This document shows, piece after piece, positions 46,527-57,743 of a stretch of DNA of 64,000 nt. The DNA is from Nemania diffusa (lineage: Eukaryota; Ascomycota; Sordariomycetes; Xylariales; Xylariaceae): assembly GCA_038501195.1 (NCBI GenBank), contig JBBPUQ010000001.1, positions 6,200,001 to 6,264,000 on the forward strand, given 5' to 3'. The position numbers were made by a program, and so were the translations under genes. How positions within the stretch are numbered: the stretch's first letter is position 1; each line of letters begins with the position of its first letter. The notes below the pieces were generated by a model. The model had not been told where the DNA came from. It made no database searches and saw only the letters and a program-made list of their open reading frames with translations.

Positions 46527-47519
46527 ATGGCGGACAAGCAGCAGAAGTACCGCCAGGAGATCCAGCAGATGATGTACGTCTCAGGCGAGGCAGGCGAGGT
46601 CTCCCCAGACACAACGGCCATGATCGAGGAGATCGTGCGCCAGCAAGTCATCGAGATGCTGCGCAACTGCACCGAGCTCGCCGCGCGCCGCGGCGCGCGC
46701 ACCATAACGATCAACGACCTGATCTTCCAGATCCGCGACGACGCGCCCAAGGTGTCCCGCCTACGGACCTTCCTGTCCTGGAAGGACGTGCGCAAGAGCG
46801 CCAAGGACTCGGACGAGAAGGGCGGGGACGCCGACCTCGGCGTCGCGGACGACGCCGGCGGCGGCACCGGCGTCATGGCCGGCGGCGGGCCCAGCGGCCC
46901 CGCGGGCGTCGAGGAGGCGGCCAAGAAGAACAAGAAGGCCAAGGTCAAGCTGCCCTGGGAGCCGTCGTCGTACTACAGCCAGGAGGTGCCCGAGTGCGAG
47001 GACGACGAGGACGAGGAGGAGGAGGAGATGAACTCGATCACGCTCGCGCGCCTGCAGAAGGCCGACGACCGCACGCGGGTCATGACGCGCGAGGAGTACG
47101 TGACGTGGTCCGAGTACCGCCAGGCGTCCTTCACGTACCGCAAGGGCAAGCGGTTCCGGGAGTGGGCCGGCTTCGGCATCGTCACCGACAGCAAGCCGTC
47201 CGACGACATCGTCGACATCCTCGGCTTCCTGACCTTCGAGATGGTGCAGACCCTCACCGAGGAGGCCATCAAGATCAAGGAGCACGAGGACCTCTGGAAG
47301 GAGCGCAGCGGCAGCGAGAACCCCGGCGCCGCCGGCGGCGCCACCAAGAAGCGCAAGCTCCAGCAGGGGCTGTTCGATCCGCCGAGCGAGGGCAAGACGC
47401 CGGTCGAGACGAGACATATTCAGGAGGCGTTTCGGCGGTTGCAGTCGAGGCCGAAGAAGGCGCGCGCTATGCTTAATGGTACGAGGTTGCCGCAGCATAC
47501 TGGGCTCAAACTCATTTGA
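46527..47519 (+). CDS. spt3: SAGA complex subunit Spt3
   Basis: One exon of 330 codons, start in a good fungal context (CAAAATGG). Spt3 is the SAGA coactivator subunit that contacts TBP. The N-terminal histone-fold domain is clear at residues about 6-90: [57 protein letters not shown] and [14 protein letters not shown] Gly/Ala-rich and acidic linker (about 95-170, with [10 protein letters not shown]) separates it from the second histone fold, residues about 185-265 ([20 protein letters not shown], then [28 protein letters not shown]). A basic motif TKKRKL and a C-terminal helix follow. Length and order fit fungal Spt3. Codon use is strongly GC-biased, which leaves long open shadow frames on the other strand. 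Confidence 0.95.
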   Translation: MADKQQKYRQEIQQMMYVSGEAGEVSPDTTAMIEEIVRQQVIEMLRNCTELAARRGARTITINDLIFQIRDDAPKVSRLRTFLSWKDVRKSAKDSDEKGGDADLGVADDAGGGTGVMAGGGPSGPAGVEEAAKKNKKAKVKLPWEPSSYYSQEVPECEDDEDEEEEEMNSITLARLQKADDRTRVMTREEYVTWSEYRQASFTYRKGKRFREWAGFGIVTDSKPSDDIVDILGFLTFEMVQTLTEEAIKIKEHEDLWKERSGSENPGAAGGATKKRKLQQGLFDPPSEGKTPVETRHIQEAFRRLQSRPKKARAMLNGTRLPQHTGLKLI

Positions 47520-48632
47520 GCCGCGATCATCCCTATGACTTACCGGTGTGCTTTCGGGAAGAAGAAGAGCCAAGCATCCCTTTTGGGCTACATTTCATCA
47601 ACGCGAATATGTTACGAGGTCACCTAGGCATAGCAGCGCAGGCAGAGCGACGAGTATGCAGAGTTTTTCACCGTGTTTTAATATGCGATTTGGCTATTTA
47701 CGGATCAGCGGGAATCGGCGTTTGGGATACAGCGGCGCTAGGCATTGGATGGGTGGATGGGAAGGGTTGATTTGTATCTGGCATTTGGCAAGCTGCTCGA
47801 AAGGTTGAATCTTTACACAGCAACCAACATAGAAGCGAGCTAGAGAGTTGGACAGTGGGACAGCTTCGCAAGCAATGGCAACTTGACACAAGGTGGAACG
47901 TGTAGATCCAGCGATGAAGTTTAGATGGCATAATAGACACGTATGACATTTCGTTCTACGACTTCGGCTGGTAGATTCTGAAGAGCCATATCTATCTATG
48001 CTCAGCGAGACACGGAGGTACCATAACACAATAACACGTTGTCTATATCCGACGGGTGTAGCATCACTGCACTCTCACCTGACTCCGCTGCATTACCATG
48101 ACCAGCCTAGAATACGCGTCTACGCTACAACATAACCTCTTAGGCACGTAAGCACTTCTACATGTTTATGCCTAGAGGATGTGATATTGCATTTAGTTGC
48201 TCTTGCCAACTCTGAAGAGCGCTCGAGTTATTCTGCATAAAACAATGATACGAAATCAAAACAGGCTTGCCATAATAAACACAAAATACCTCCACAAGTA
48301 TTCCTATCTATATTCAGTTATGATACATCTCCGCCTAGGACAAGCGAGGATGATAACTACGGTTCTTACACCACGTTCGTAAGACCAACTACCCCTCAGT
48401 TGTCCAACTAGACACCTGAGTCCACTAATCCTATTTCGATTTTTCTGACAGGTTAAGAAAAATACGTCCAGTTGTAGAGATACTGACCAACAAAGACTAG
48501 CTAGAAGTAACTAGTGAGTAGAACTATGTTGGTATTCTTAGGAGGGGAGAGTTCTCCAGTAACGGATTGGATACTGAGGCTTGGCGCCCATGAACATGGA
48601 CCATGAGTACCAATCGCGAGTCTACGAGGTGT
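47520..48632. other. Intergenic region between convergent genes
   Basis: This is the 3' flank of spt3 and of the membrane-protein gene. No supported gene is seen. Confidence 0.5.
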
Positions 48633-49793
48633 TTACAAGTCCCCAGTCTTGCGGCTGTGGTTAGCAACGATGATGAACTCGGGGATGAGAACAGCGACCC
48701 AAGCGAAGCAGATAGCGACGGTGATCAGGAAGATCTTAACGTAGAGCTTGACGAGGCGGATCCACGAGGCGCGCGAGAAGCTCTTCCAGGCATCGACCAT
48801 GTTGATGTAGCCCTTGCCGCCGACGATGGCGGGCACAACCTTACCACCGAACGAGCGGTCGAAGGGCACGATGGTGTCGTCCTCCTCGGGGAGGAACGAG
48901 GCCTGGACGCGGGTCAGGACGACCTGGGCGGGGATGACGAGGAATACCTGCACGGCGAGCGCAGAGAGGATGACGACCACGCCCTTCCAGGCATCGTCCT
49001 TGTTGTACTGGGGGAGGGTGTTGGGCTGCTTGTGGTTCCACATGTTCATCTTCAGCAGGACCGCGAGGGCACCAGGGAGGAAACCAGACAGCTCGGCGGC
49101 GAGGACGTAGAGGAGGATGGGGCCGGCGGTGGCGTGGATGGCACGCTTGAAGGGGGGGAGGCGCTGCCAGAAGTACTTGGAGCTCGGGGCCGAGATGATT
49201 ATGTGCGTCCAGGCAGCGTAGGGCTGGGCTACGGCAAGGGCGGCGAGGGGCATGGCGATGAGCGTAGGTACGCCGAAGGCGCTGATGACGCTGGCGACGG
49301 CGCCCATGACGGAGCTGAAGAAGGTGTAGGCGATGTAGCCGCGGAACAGAGATCGCCAGCCGGAGATGGCGTAGATGGCGCGGTGGGTGCTGCGAAGCGA
49401 CGAGGTGATGGCCCGAGGAGCGACGAGAGACTCAGCCTCAGGGGCTGCGGGACGGGTATCCTTGGGCATGGCTCGGCCATCTTCACCAAGAGAAATGTGG
49501 TCGTATGCTGGAGGCGACGGGTCCTCGATGATGGCGAGGGCTGGGTAGATGTGCTGGAACGTATAACCGACCTAGAGATGCCTCGTAGTTAGCTATCCAT
49601 CATTACATCATGGTCATCGATTGCGGCAGGTCGAGGCTAGTTAGAATGGAGCACCAATACGTACAACCAAGAGCATAGGAATGAAGACGAGCAGACTAGC
49701 AGCGAAGACGCCCCAAGCCCAGCCTGGCATCTCGTAGCCGTCCATTGAGGCCTCGCCCCGCCGGTAGAGGGTTGTCGCGATATCGCGATACAT
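48633..49793 (-). CDS. Multi-pass membrane protein of unknown function, conserved in filamentous fungi
   Basis: Exons 49665-49793 and 48633-49571 with a 93-bp intron give 355 residues. The start is MYRDIATTLYRRGEASMDGY. The first hydrophobic helix is MPGWAWGVFAASLLVFIPMLLV, formed with the splice next to VGYTFQHIYPALAIIEDPSPPAY. About five more hydrophobic segments can be seen: YIAYTFFSSVMGAVASVISA, TLIAMPLAALAVAQPYAAW, AGPILLYVLAAELSGFLPG, GVVVILSALAVQVFLVIPAQV and LYVKIFLITVAICFAWVAVL. Proteins of this family are sometimes labelled ubiquitin carrier protein in fungal databases, but no ubiquitin-conjugating core or active cysteine is visible, so I regard that name as misleading. A location in an internal membrane is likely; the role is unknown. 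Confidence 0.8.
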
Positions 49794-50823
49794 GGTGATG
49801 AGTGGCGGCGAAGACGATGTTGATGTGATCGACCGGAGTGTTCGGATTTCTCGTGAAAGAGACAACAACTACAACAAATAAGAAAATAAGTAATCGAAGG
49901 AGGGACGAATGGTAAAAGGTGCGTTGGGAATACAAATAAATAAGAAGGGTGAAAGAAGGATGACAATGCGAAGAAAACAGATAGATCAGTGAATACGAAG
50001 AGCTGGCGAGACGAGAGGAATGGTTGCCTGCTTCTTGTCAGCAAACAGCCCACGGAGGATCATGATGCTGGTATCCGTTACGTGGTGCACCAATAGGCAT
50101 CTCTCTACAGAGCCTACGCCTAGCTGGGTACTTACTCATCCAGCACTCTCTAGGTACCTAGGTAGGGGGCTAGGTACTTACAGGGCATTTACAGTGGGTG
50201 GGGTACCTGCTGTAGACGCCTGTAAGTGGCTACTGAAAAGTGCACTTTAGTTCGCTTAGGTGCCGATGTATTCGTGTTGGTAGCATTCATTCACTGCGCC
50301 CAGTGCTTGTAACATTTGTCGCCTCAAGCCGGGGCGCATCCCAGTTTCTGATACGCAGACATGCCTCGCCTGGTCTGGCCAGAGACGCCATTGGCCGGTT
50401 TGCTCAATGGGAGTCCCATGCATGCAGGTAAGTACCTAAGCCCTACATATAACTGCATTAGGTACCACCTATCGCCTACGATGTCATCAGGCAACGGTTG
50501 CATAGCCCCCACTACCTAGGTAGGAGGTATGTAGCTGCCCCTCGGTTCGAGCTTGCGAGTTTAATCCATCTAGGTTCATAATATTCTTAAAAACGCATAC
50601 CTTACATACTTAAACACAAACAATCGACGTATGCATGTGAGGTCATACATTCCGGAATTGTAGCAATAACCGTAGTTAATAACACCTCTGCGTATTCATC
50701 ATCACGAACACGCATGACACAGCAATGTCGTTAGCAACAAAACAACGCGCACGCTAATTATTTAAGTACCGAAAACGTACAATCACATTCATAAACCCCC
50801 CGGGGTTCCACGGTGCCTTTACC
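49794..50823. promoter_or_regulatory. Divergent intergenic region with CCTAGGTA motifs
   Basis: Upstream regions of the membrane-protein gene and of ppm1 meet here. Palindromic CTAGGTACCTAGGTAGG at about 50150-50166 and CTACCTAGGTAGGAGG at about 50513-50528 are prominent. No coding frame is supported. Confidence 0.5.
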
Positions 50824-51999
50824 ATGTCAGACATGTCCGCACCCTCAATTCCAAATCTCCTCACCCTCCGGGGCTCACGAGGCAGCGCCGGACCCCGGGC
50901 CCGGCCTCGAGGCCGAGGCGGCGGCGGGGGCGGCATCCGATCACCACCAACTACGGCGCCCAGCCACGACGCCACGATCCAGGGCACGGACACAGACGCC
51001 GCCGTGTCGCGCATGAGCGCCGTCGACCTGGGCTACCTGGCGGACCCCTACGCGCGCTTCTTCGCGCACGCGCCCGCCCTGGGCGCCGCCGTGCGGCGCC
51101 TGCCCATCATCAACCGAGGTAAGCTCGCTGCATCCTGGACAGCCGGGCTCTAGGCTACCGAGTGCGCAGTGCTGAGGCCACAAGCAGGGACGTACACGCG
51201 CACGACGGCCCTCGACAGGCTGATCGGGGCCTTCCTGGCCGCCACCGAGGGCAGGGAGCGGCAGATCGTCTCGCTCGGCGCGGGGACGGATACGCGGGTC
51301 TTCCGGCTGCGCGAGGGAGGGAGCTGCGGTAAGCTCGTTTATCACGAGGTAGATTTCCCGACCGTCACGGGCAGGAAATTCCACGTTGTTAAATCTACCG
51401 CCGCTTTAAGAGCAGTCATCCCAGGACCCGAGTTCGTAGATCAGACTAATGCGTGGCATGATGAGAGTCTCTCGGATGCTGGTCAGTATTGGTGTCATGG
51501 GATAGATTTACGGGATCTGTCTAAGCCAGATGTGGCACCGTTAGCCGGGCTTCGGACGGACATACCGACATTGCTCATCTCGGAGTGCTGTCTTTGCTAC
51601 TTAGAGTTAACAGAGGCGTCCGCCGTGATTAAGTACTTCACAGATCGGATAGCGTGTCTTTCGTTCGTTACCTACGAGCCAATACATCCCAACGACCCCT
51701 TTGGGAAGCAGATGGTGTCTAATCTTGCCGCCCGACATATACGAATGCCGACCTTAGAGGAGTACACCGATACCAGCAAGCAGGAAGCTCGGCTGCGAGA
51801 CGCGGGCTTTGACTCTGTACACAGCTTGACGATAGAAAGGATATGGGAGAACTGGATTTCCCCCGAGGAAAAGGAGAGGGTGGACGGGTTGGAAGGTCTT
51901 GACGAGGTTGAAGAGTGGAATCTCCTGGCTGGCCATTACTCGATATCCTGGGGCTGGAGAGGTATTAATTTGGACGGTTGGCGGATCGGCTTGGGATAA
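50824..51999 (+). CDS. ppm1: Leucine carboxyl methyltransferase 1 (PP2A methyltransferase)
   Basis: Exons 50824-51118 and 51188-51999 give 368 residues. The enzyme methylates the C-terminal leucine of the PP2A catalytic subunit using S-adenosylmethionine, which controls holoenzyme assembly. Family features in order: [13 protein letters not shown] at about residues 70-82, PIINRG joined over the intron to [16 protein letters not shown], the SAM-binding [52 protein letters not shown] and [27 protein letters not shown] ends the fold. The N-terminal 60 residues are Arg/Gly-rich and low-complexity, as in other fungi. A second Met at residue 4 or so is an alternative start. The intron (69 bp) uses GTAAGC and a CAG acceptor. 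Confidence 0.94.
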
Positions 52000-53522
52000 G
52001 TAAGAGTTGAACTAGACGCGATAGAATATATTACATTATGTATTGATATACCATGTGACATAGATTGTCACGGTCCTAGCCGTGAGCCTTTCAAGTGACG
52101 GCAAACGGTCAAGGCTCCCGCCTTAACAACGTTCTACTTTTGGTAGTGTTATTTATAACTATATAAGTAAAAAAATCACGTTATAAATAAACAATATAGT
52201 AAAAAATTAATAATAATAATAATATTAACTTAGTTTTAATTTTTTCTTTTTTTAACTTTTTATTTTTTTTAACGCTTTGCTTTATATATTTATAAACTTC
52301 TTTTCTTTTTCTTTTTTTCCTCTTTGAGTCTTTCCTTAATAGTTTGGATCAACAAGCCTCCACGCTTTCAACAATTGTAACATTTACCATCGTTACAGTA
52401 CCTTCGCTTATGCATCGTGTCTCTAAACAGAAGCGGGCATTATCTTCCGTGGAATCTCAGTTCCTCTTTTTGCTCCTCACTATGTGCCCCCACTCCTCCC
52501 ACCGCATTGCTTCCCTCTAGCACCTCCCGGAACATTGCTGACTTCCAAATATCAGGCATCCACACAACCCAATTGAGCCTTACCCGTCGCTTTTTCTAGC
52601 CATCTATTTTACCTGCCCCGGGGACTTGAACAGCGGGACAGGGGAATAGATCCGACATAATCCCTGGTCGTCAGCTTCTATTAACTTGTAAATCTTTGCC
52701 AGTTCCGTTGCATAATATTGAATGCAGTATTCCTCCGAATCAATTCATTGACTAATGGGCATACATCTCGGAGGTTAAGCGAGGATGATGTGGCTCTCCG
52801 AGGATTCCGGATGCCGAATCGTGTATTTACAGCATTCAAGCTGACGAGAACCCTGCAATGTATCACTCTACACTGAGGACAGTCTTTTCGAATACCTTGC
52901 CAGTGAATCCTCTGCTATTTAGACTTCACAGTGATTCTTGGCCAGCGTGGGTCATCCTCTATATTTAATACATCATGCATGATCAACACCAGGAACCAGA
53001 ATGTAAGGACCTTTCGTCAGACTTCAACCTGTGTCATTTTCAAATCATCTTACGCCCGGGTTTCTTTCCGAAACCGCGTAGCGACATATATCACATCTCA
53101 TAATAATTTATCTCAGTCCAATCAGCTGAGGATTCATCGATGCACTCTCGGCTCTGCATGCATGAGTTGCAATGATACATTGCTGACAAAATTTGGCCTT
53201 ATCAAGGAACTTGCGCCGCTTGGTTGGGGGCATCCACGGTATAATCTTATTAGACTCGAGTGCCTTCCTTTGGTGAAGAGATCGACTTTTGCAGCGCTCC
53301 TCTGTTCTTGAATACAATTTCGCCGGCGGCCCTTCCAAGATCTTTATATCTTCCCCTTTCTAACTCTTCCCAAAGTGGCAATTCCTATATTTCGAGACCA
53401 GCGATCAGCCTCCCAAAACACCACCTGACGACGCTTTTCAAAACTAAGACAACAATTCCTAACACACCCATCTATACGTGCAATTCCTCCATTACAACAA
53501 AACAACCTGCCTTCTTCACAAA
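52000..53522. other. Intergenic region with AT-rich repeat-like block
   Basis: At 52066-52125 a GC-balanced block beginning TGTCACGGTCCTAGCCGTG has the look of a retrotransposon LTR start, followed by an AT-rich stretch at 52140-52330 with TAATAATAATAAT runs. I could not find a matching CA end with a short target duplication. The remainder shows no supported gene. Confidence 0.4.
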
Positions 53523-54839
53523 ATGCAGGCCAAGATCGGATATTTCCCTGGTTACAACGGAGGTCCACACGAATTTCTCCGCGCTGTCGAAGAAGCTTTT
53601 GAGGACAAGGACAAAGAAAATTTAACAATTCGCTACTCTGATATTTCCGCGTCCTCCTCTGCCATGAATAAATCAATAAATTATTCCATGGCCGCCGCTC
53701 ACCGGGAAGTTACCCAGAAACGGCTGGAGTCGGCCAAACGCAACCGAAGCGATGTCGAGGCTTTATACAACAACGCCTATCACCAAAGCCTAGAGACTAA
53801 AGTGACCAAGGAGAAGGCACTTGTGGTCTATAAAGCACAGGTTGACGAAGTAAGCAGCGGTTATATAGCTGCGATTGACGGCGCAAATGCGAGCTTGCGT
53901 GCAGCTCAAGACGCCACTGAGGCCGCTCAAGCTACTGGTGTCAATGCCTTGCGGTCTATCCAGAAGGTCCACAATGTCCTCAGGAATATTGAATTCGGGG
54001 AAGACGTTAGTGGGGAGTTGAGTGGAGCTGAGAAGAGAGCCAAAGAAGGGAGAGATTTCGGGCGTACACTTCCCGCGCACCCAATAGCTACCATCTCCAG
54101 CTTCGCCACAATTGACATGAAGGTTGCGAAGGCTGTTGACGCGGTTGGAATCGCCGAAGAGGCAGAGAAAATAGCCAAGGAGGCGTCCACTCTTGCGCAA
54201 GATGTAGCTGATAAAGCGAAAAAAGCAATGACGATGGCCGAAACGAACCTGACCACTTTTATGGGTAACGATGATGCTAGGAAAACCACTTATCAACCCC
54301 AAAAGGATATATTACAACGGGAAATCGGCGAATTCATTGCAGTCGAAGGCTCGGTCCAGAGGGCAAAAACAGCCCAAGAGGATGTCTCCAGGTCTTTGAC
54401 AACGACTCGAAATGGGGATTCACGAGCGAAAGAAGCTCAGGGCCAAATCAAGGAAGCCGGGGAGGCCATGAAGCGTGCTGATACCGAGAGTATCGGATTC
54501 GAGAACTCTAAACACAAGTTAGAGGAATGTGGGCAAGCGCTGAGGGAGGCCGAAAAAGACCACAATACTGCCGTTGAGGCAGTTGACAAGGCTGCATTGT
54601 CTCTGGAGAGCGGGAACAGTGTCGGGACTAGTAGCAATGGAAATAACTCGGACAACATGACGGTCACTTACGTGACTAGAAACATTGCACTGACAAACAA
54701 GGACCGAGCTTGCTGTGAGGTCTTGCTAGAACACCTCAAGGACGACGGCATTATTTGGGCCAACAGCTTACCCAATTATATGAAAAAGGACTGGCCATCG
54801 TTAAAGAGAGAGTTTCTTAGACACTTCGTACACAGCTAG
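53523..54839 (+). CDS. Ala-rich coiled-coil protein of unknown function
   Basis: One exon of 438 codons from MQAKIGYFPGYNGGP; an upstream in-frame Met at 53478 is less likely. After a short N-terminal segment the protein is almost wholly helical, rich in Ala, Glu, Lys and Asp with heptad-like spacing, for example EAEKIAKEASTLAQDVADKA (residues about 220-240) and AKEAQGQIKEAGEAMKRADT. Coiled coils are broken at DDARKTTYQPQ and by a Gly/Ser/Asn linker (SGNSVGTSSNGNNSDNM, about residues 376-392). The C-terminal 50 residues (RACCEVLLEHLKDDGIIWANSL, then FLRHFVHS) form a small folded unit. There is no signal peptide, membrane helix or known catalytic motif. The repetitive helices recall LEA-like or bacterial-type coiled coils, but I do not recognise the family. 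The flanks are repeat-rich. Confidence 0.65.
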   Translation: MQAKIGYFPGYNGGPHEFLRAVEEAFEDKDKENLTIRYSDISASSSAMNKSINYSMAAAHREVTQKRLESAKRNRSDVEALYNNAYHQSLETKVTKEKALVVYKAQVDEVSSGYIAAIDGANASLRAAQDATEAAQATGVNALRSIQKVHNVLRNIEFGEDVSGELSGAEKRAKEGRDFGRTLPAHPIATISSFATIDMKVAKAVDAVGIAEEAEKIAKEASTLAQDVADKAKKAMTMAETNLTTFMGNDDARKTTYQPQKDILQREIGEFIAVEGSVQRAKTAQEDVSRSLTTTRNGDSRAKEAQGQIKEAGEAMKRADTESIGFENSKHKLEECGQALREAEKDHNTAVEAVDKAALSLESGNSVGTSSNGNNSDNMTVTYVTRNIALTNKDRACCEVLLEHLKDDGIIWANSLPNYMKKDWPSLKREFLRHFVHS

Positions 54840-55019
54840 GAGCGGGCCGTGAAGGTGGGAGATTTAGGACAAGTGCTCGGGTCTTATATTGGGAATGTAA
54901 TGGCACACACCCTCGAGAGGGTTAAGAGTACAACATAGGTTTCGGTGTGGGTTAACAGGATAGGACTCGCAGGTTTATGTAAAACTTCTGTTAATGTGAA
55001 ATAGTAATATGGCAATTTA

Positions 55020-55260
55020 AAAACACTAGCAGTTAAATATATAAAAAGTAAAATAAATAAATATAATGTTTAATTATGTTTTCGTTTTTAACAAAAAAAG
55101 AACGACTGAGTAAAACAAAAGTTACTTATTGGTCGTAAAAAATTTCCAGTAGAATTCTATAGCCGAAATAGGTAATTTTGTCTTCTTATTTAGGAATAAT
55201 AGGTTATCTAGTGGCCGAAAAATTTCCAAGACAATTTTTCAACCTAAATAAGAAATTCTC
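55020..55260. repeat. AT-rich block with diverged direct duplication
   Basis: Two AT-rich segments, about 55131-55180 and 55210-55255, share a GGYCG...AAAATTTCCA start and an AAATARG-AATTYT end, at moderate identity by eye. It looks like an old tandem duplication in a decayed repeat. Confidence 0.35.
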
Positions 55261-55440
55261 TCTGCCTATTTAGGTATAGTTCGTCCAATTCGGCTTTAAT
55301 TACATATACACGGCTATAATTGGCTATACCTACGTATAAGCTGTTTTTTATATATACAATCTCTACAGACAGCCTACGGAGCCTACGTCCTAGGCACCCA
55401 ACAATACACACACCCACATATTCACCCACCACTCTAACAG

Positions 55441-55740
55441 GTGGCTAACTGACCTGCCTACCTGTTAGGTGACCTACTTGTCAGGTGACCTACTTACCTG
55501 CCAAGTGACCTGCCGACCTACCAGGTCACTTGCCAGCCGGTCTACCGGCCAACCAGGTGACATACCCCAGTTGGCCTACCGACTTGGCTGCCTGTCAGGT
55601 GACCTACCTACCTACCAGTCAACCTACCTACCTACCAGTCAGGTGACTAACCGACTTACTTGGTGACCTGCCAGCCTACCAAGTAGGTCACCAGCTGGCC
55701 TACCTACCTGCCAGGTGACCAACTGACCTACCTACCTACT
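55441..55740. repeat. Degenerate minisatellite of CCTACCTACCTGCCAGGTGA-type units
   Basis: About 300 bp are built of shuffled, variable units containing CCTACCTACC and CAGGTGACC/AAGTGACC, about 15-25 bp each. The units occur in both directions (for example AAGTAGGTCACC near 55680), so the array contains many small snapback possibilities. It is not a coding sequence, although a frame is open by chance. Confidence 0.7.
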
Positions 55741-55785
55741 TGTTGCAGACTTGACTGCAAGTCAACAAGGGCCCAGGACCTAGGG

Positions 55786-55843
55786 CTAGGATTGGAAAGG
55801 CTAGGATTGGAAAGGCTAGAATTGAAAAGGCTAGGATTGGAGG
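55786..55843. repeat. 15-bp tandem repeat
   Basis: Almost four copies of the unit CTAGGATTGGAAAGG occur at 55786, 55801, 55816 and 55831. The third has two G-to-A changes, and the last is cut short. Confidence 0.85.
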
Positions 55844-55850
55844 CGTTAAA

Positions 55851-55967
55851 AACGAAGGCAGTCCTCTCCTTTAGCTGGGAGGGAGCGGGAGCCGCGCGTG
55901 CGAAGCGCTTACGCGGCGGAGCACACGGTTGGTAGGAAGGAGGCTAAAGGTAAGGGCTGCCTTCGTT
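55851..55967. repeat. Imperfect inverted repeat, 25-bp arms
   Basis: The arms at 55851-55875 and 55943-55967 match at 22 of 25 positions (AACGAAGGCAG...CCTTTAGC). They enclose 67 bp of GC-rich sequence with AAGCGCTTACGCGGCGGAGC. The string TTAAAAACGAAGGC that starts the left arm recurs at 56024-56037. This could be a very small foldback element or a structured RNA-like stem. Confidence 0.6.
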
Positions 55968-56195
55968 ACTCTGTCGAGGGGCCTGTGTGGCCTGTATGGC
56001 TTATATGTATGTAGCCGGTACCTTTAAAAACGAAGGCTTCCTTGCCCCTGACCCCCAGGGGCCTCTAGTATTATATAAAGTTTAAACTTATTTTTTATTT
56101 TAATATTCTTTAATATATGCAATATATCTATTGCTTATAACCTACTATTCAACAAAAGCTATCCCAACATTATCTTTAGCTATGGGACGGATTTT

Positions 56196-57059
56196 CGAGT
56201 GCTACAGGGACTGAACTTCGGACCCCGAGATCCAGGTACCAGTCAGAAGCCCAGCTGGGTTCCCGATTTTTCTCGAAGCTGGGATCCTCAGATTGTTAGA
56301 GCGCATTTAGATAGGCTCGCAATTTTAAGGAAATACCAAGCCTCAGGCTGGTCGAGGGGTCGTGCCAAGGTGAAGGGAACACAACTTCACCTCAAGGGCT
56401 TCTTTATCGATACGATAAAGACCATTGGTCCAGCGGTCAGGAATATGGACGATCGTCTATCTCTTAAAGAGACCCTTTCCCGGTGGAATTACATGATTCA
56501 AACTTTCAACGTTGCCCGGGGGAATGAGACTGGTTTTCTTCGTGCACAGTTGGTTGAGACTATTGCGGGAGGGGTCTGCGGTGAACTGGTACCAGATGCT
56601 CAACAAGCACTCCTAAGAAGGAGATTCATCCTTGACAACCTGGTGAAAGTAAATATTGTGAGACTACTAATCGAGTGTGGATTTCAGAATATGGTCTGGG
56701 AAGAACGGTGGCGACCATGGAAGCCAGAAGACCATCCCGGGCAGGCGGAACTGGATCGCTTGTTCGAAACCGGAGATATAAACTGCTTAAGAAACGAGGC
56801 CTACCGTACTGCGGTAGTTTCATTTCTGTTATATAGATCACTGTTTATCACAGACAGCGGCCGCATCGGTCTCGGGGTAGATCATGCAAGAGCTGGGGAT
56901 CAAATCTGGGGAGTATGCGGATCCAAAGTACCTTTCATCTTTCGACAGTGGGACTGCCAACCTGATTTAGTGACGCACAATATGATCAGCGACTGCTATT
57001 TATATGGAGCTATGGAAGGTCAGCTAGTACAGAAGGCGGTCAAAGTGATATTAGTCTAG
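56196..57059 (+). pseudogene. HET-family protein fragment lacking the HET domain
   Basis: The frame encodes the middle and C-terminal part of a heterokaryon-incompatibility protein. It has PSWVPDFSRSWD, which is the usual post-HET-domain (S/T)WVPDW position, then a helical stretch and the terminal motif SLFITDSGRIGLGVDHARAG, DQIWGVCGSKVPFIFR, and ISDCYLYGAMEGQ before the stop. The N-terminal HET domain with its catalytic-like NEAR/DALCI motifs is missing, and no ATG opens the frame. Upstream is only AT-rich sequence and small repeats. The fragment is otherwise intact over about 285 codons with no internal stop. I take it for a 5'-truncated copy; an unseen far-upstream exon is possible but unlikely. 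Confidence 0.7.
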
Positions 57060-57743
57060 CAAAACATAGTTTGCAGGCAGCTACTGACCCTCGAAATAGG
57101 CTTCAGCAGGATAAAGAACCTCCCTAGACTAGTAAACTAAACTCCTACACTTAAGCCTACAATCTTCAATATGAGATTCACGCCGATTTAAGAAGAGCTC
57201 GGTTTGCGGGGTTAGTAAACGTCCGAGTTATAGCTGGGGTGCATTCAAAAGAAGAGCATGGAGCGAAGTTTGCAGGATGCAGACAGCCCCCCTGAATCCC
57301 CACACCATCCATGAACGGGCAGAGAAAATACGACATCGAACCCTGTTGCAGTACGTAGAATGCGAGGGCAGTGTGTCTTAGTGCATCGCGCGAGTCCCCT
57401 AGGCCTGTCACCAACTAATCCGGGTTATTGTGGTATTGAGTAGAGTATATATCTACTATCTAGATAGATAAAATGCAAGATTTCTTTCTATTCTATAAAA
57501 GGGGGATGACCATTGATTTACTTAAACGATCACCCAATCAACCTCGCGGCCACGGCGTGTAAATAAGAGCAGTCGCGTCAACCCTGTTGGTTCATTAATA
57601 TCTACCAACGCAATGCAGCAAGTAATTTGTTTAAAGAACGAAGTAGAGATAACATTATACAAGTACAATAAATTGGCTAAGAGTGTGTTGAGCTTGGCCG
57701 TTCCGGACCGCCCTCCACTTACTGTGTAAAACCCCTTCCTTCT
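57060..57743. other. Intergenic region
   Basis: No supported gene. It includes 3' flanks of the HET fragment and of the SRPK-like kinase gene. Confidence 0.45.

Noticed and set aside
46761..47573. Long minus-strand and second plus-strand frames over spt3
   Set aside because: They are shadows caused by the GC-rich codon use of spt3.
48603..49592. 329-codon plus-strand frame opposite the membrane protein gene
   Set aside because: It is the antisense shadow of a clearly hydrophobic, spliced membrane protein on the minus strand.
52066..52400. Possible solo LTR starting TGTCACGG
   Set aside because: No convincing CA end and no matching short target duplication could be found, so it is mentioned only as an AT-rich block.
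55469..55666. Open frame inside the minisatellite
   Set aside because: It simply translates the CCTACCTACC repeat and carries no domain.
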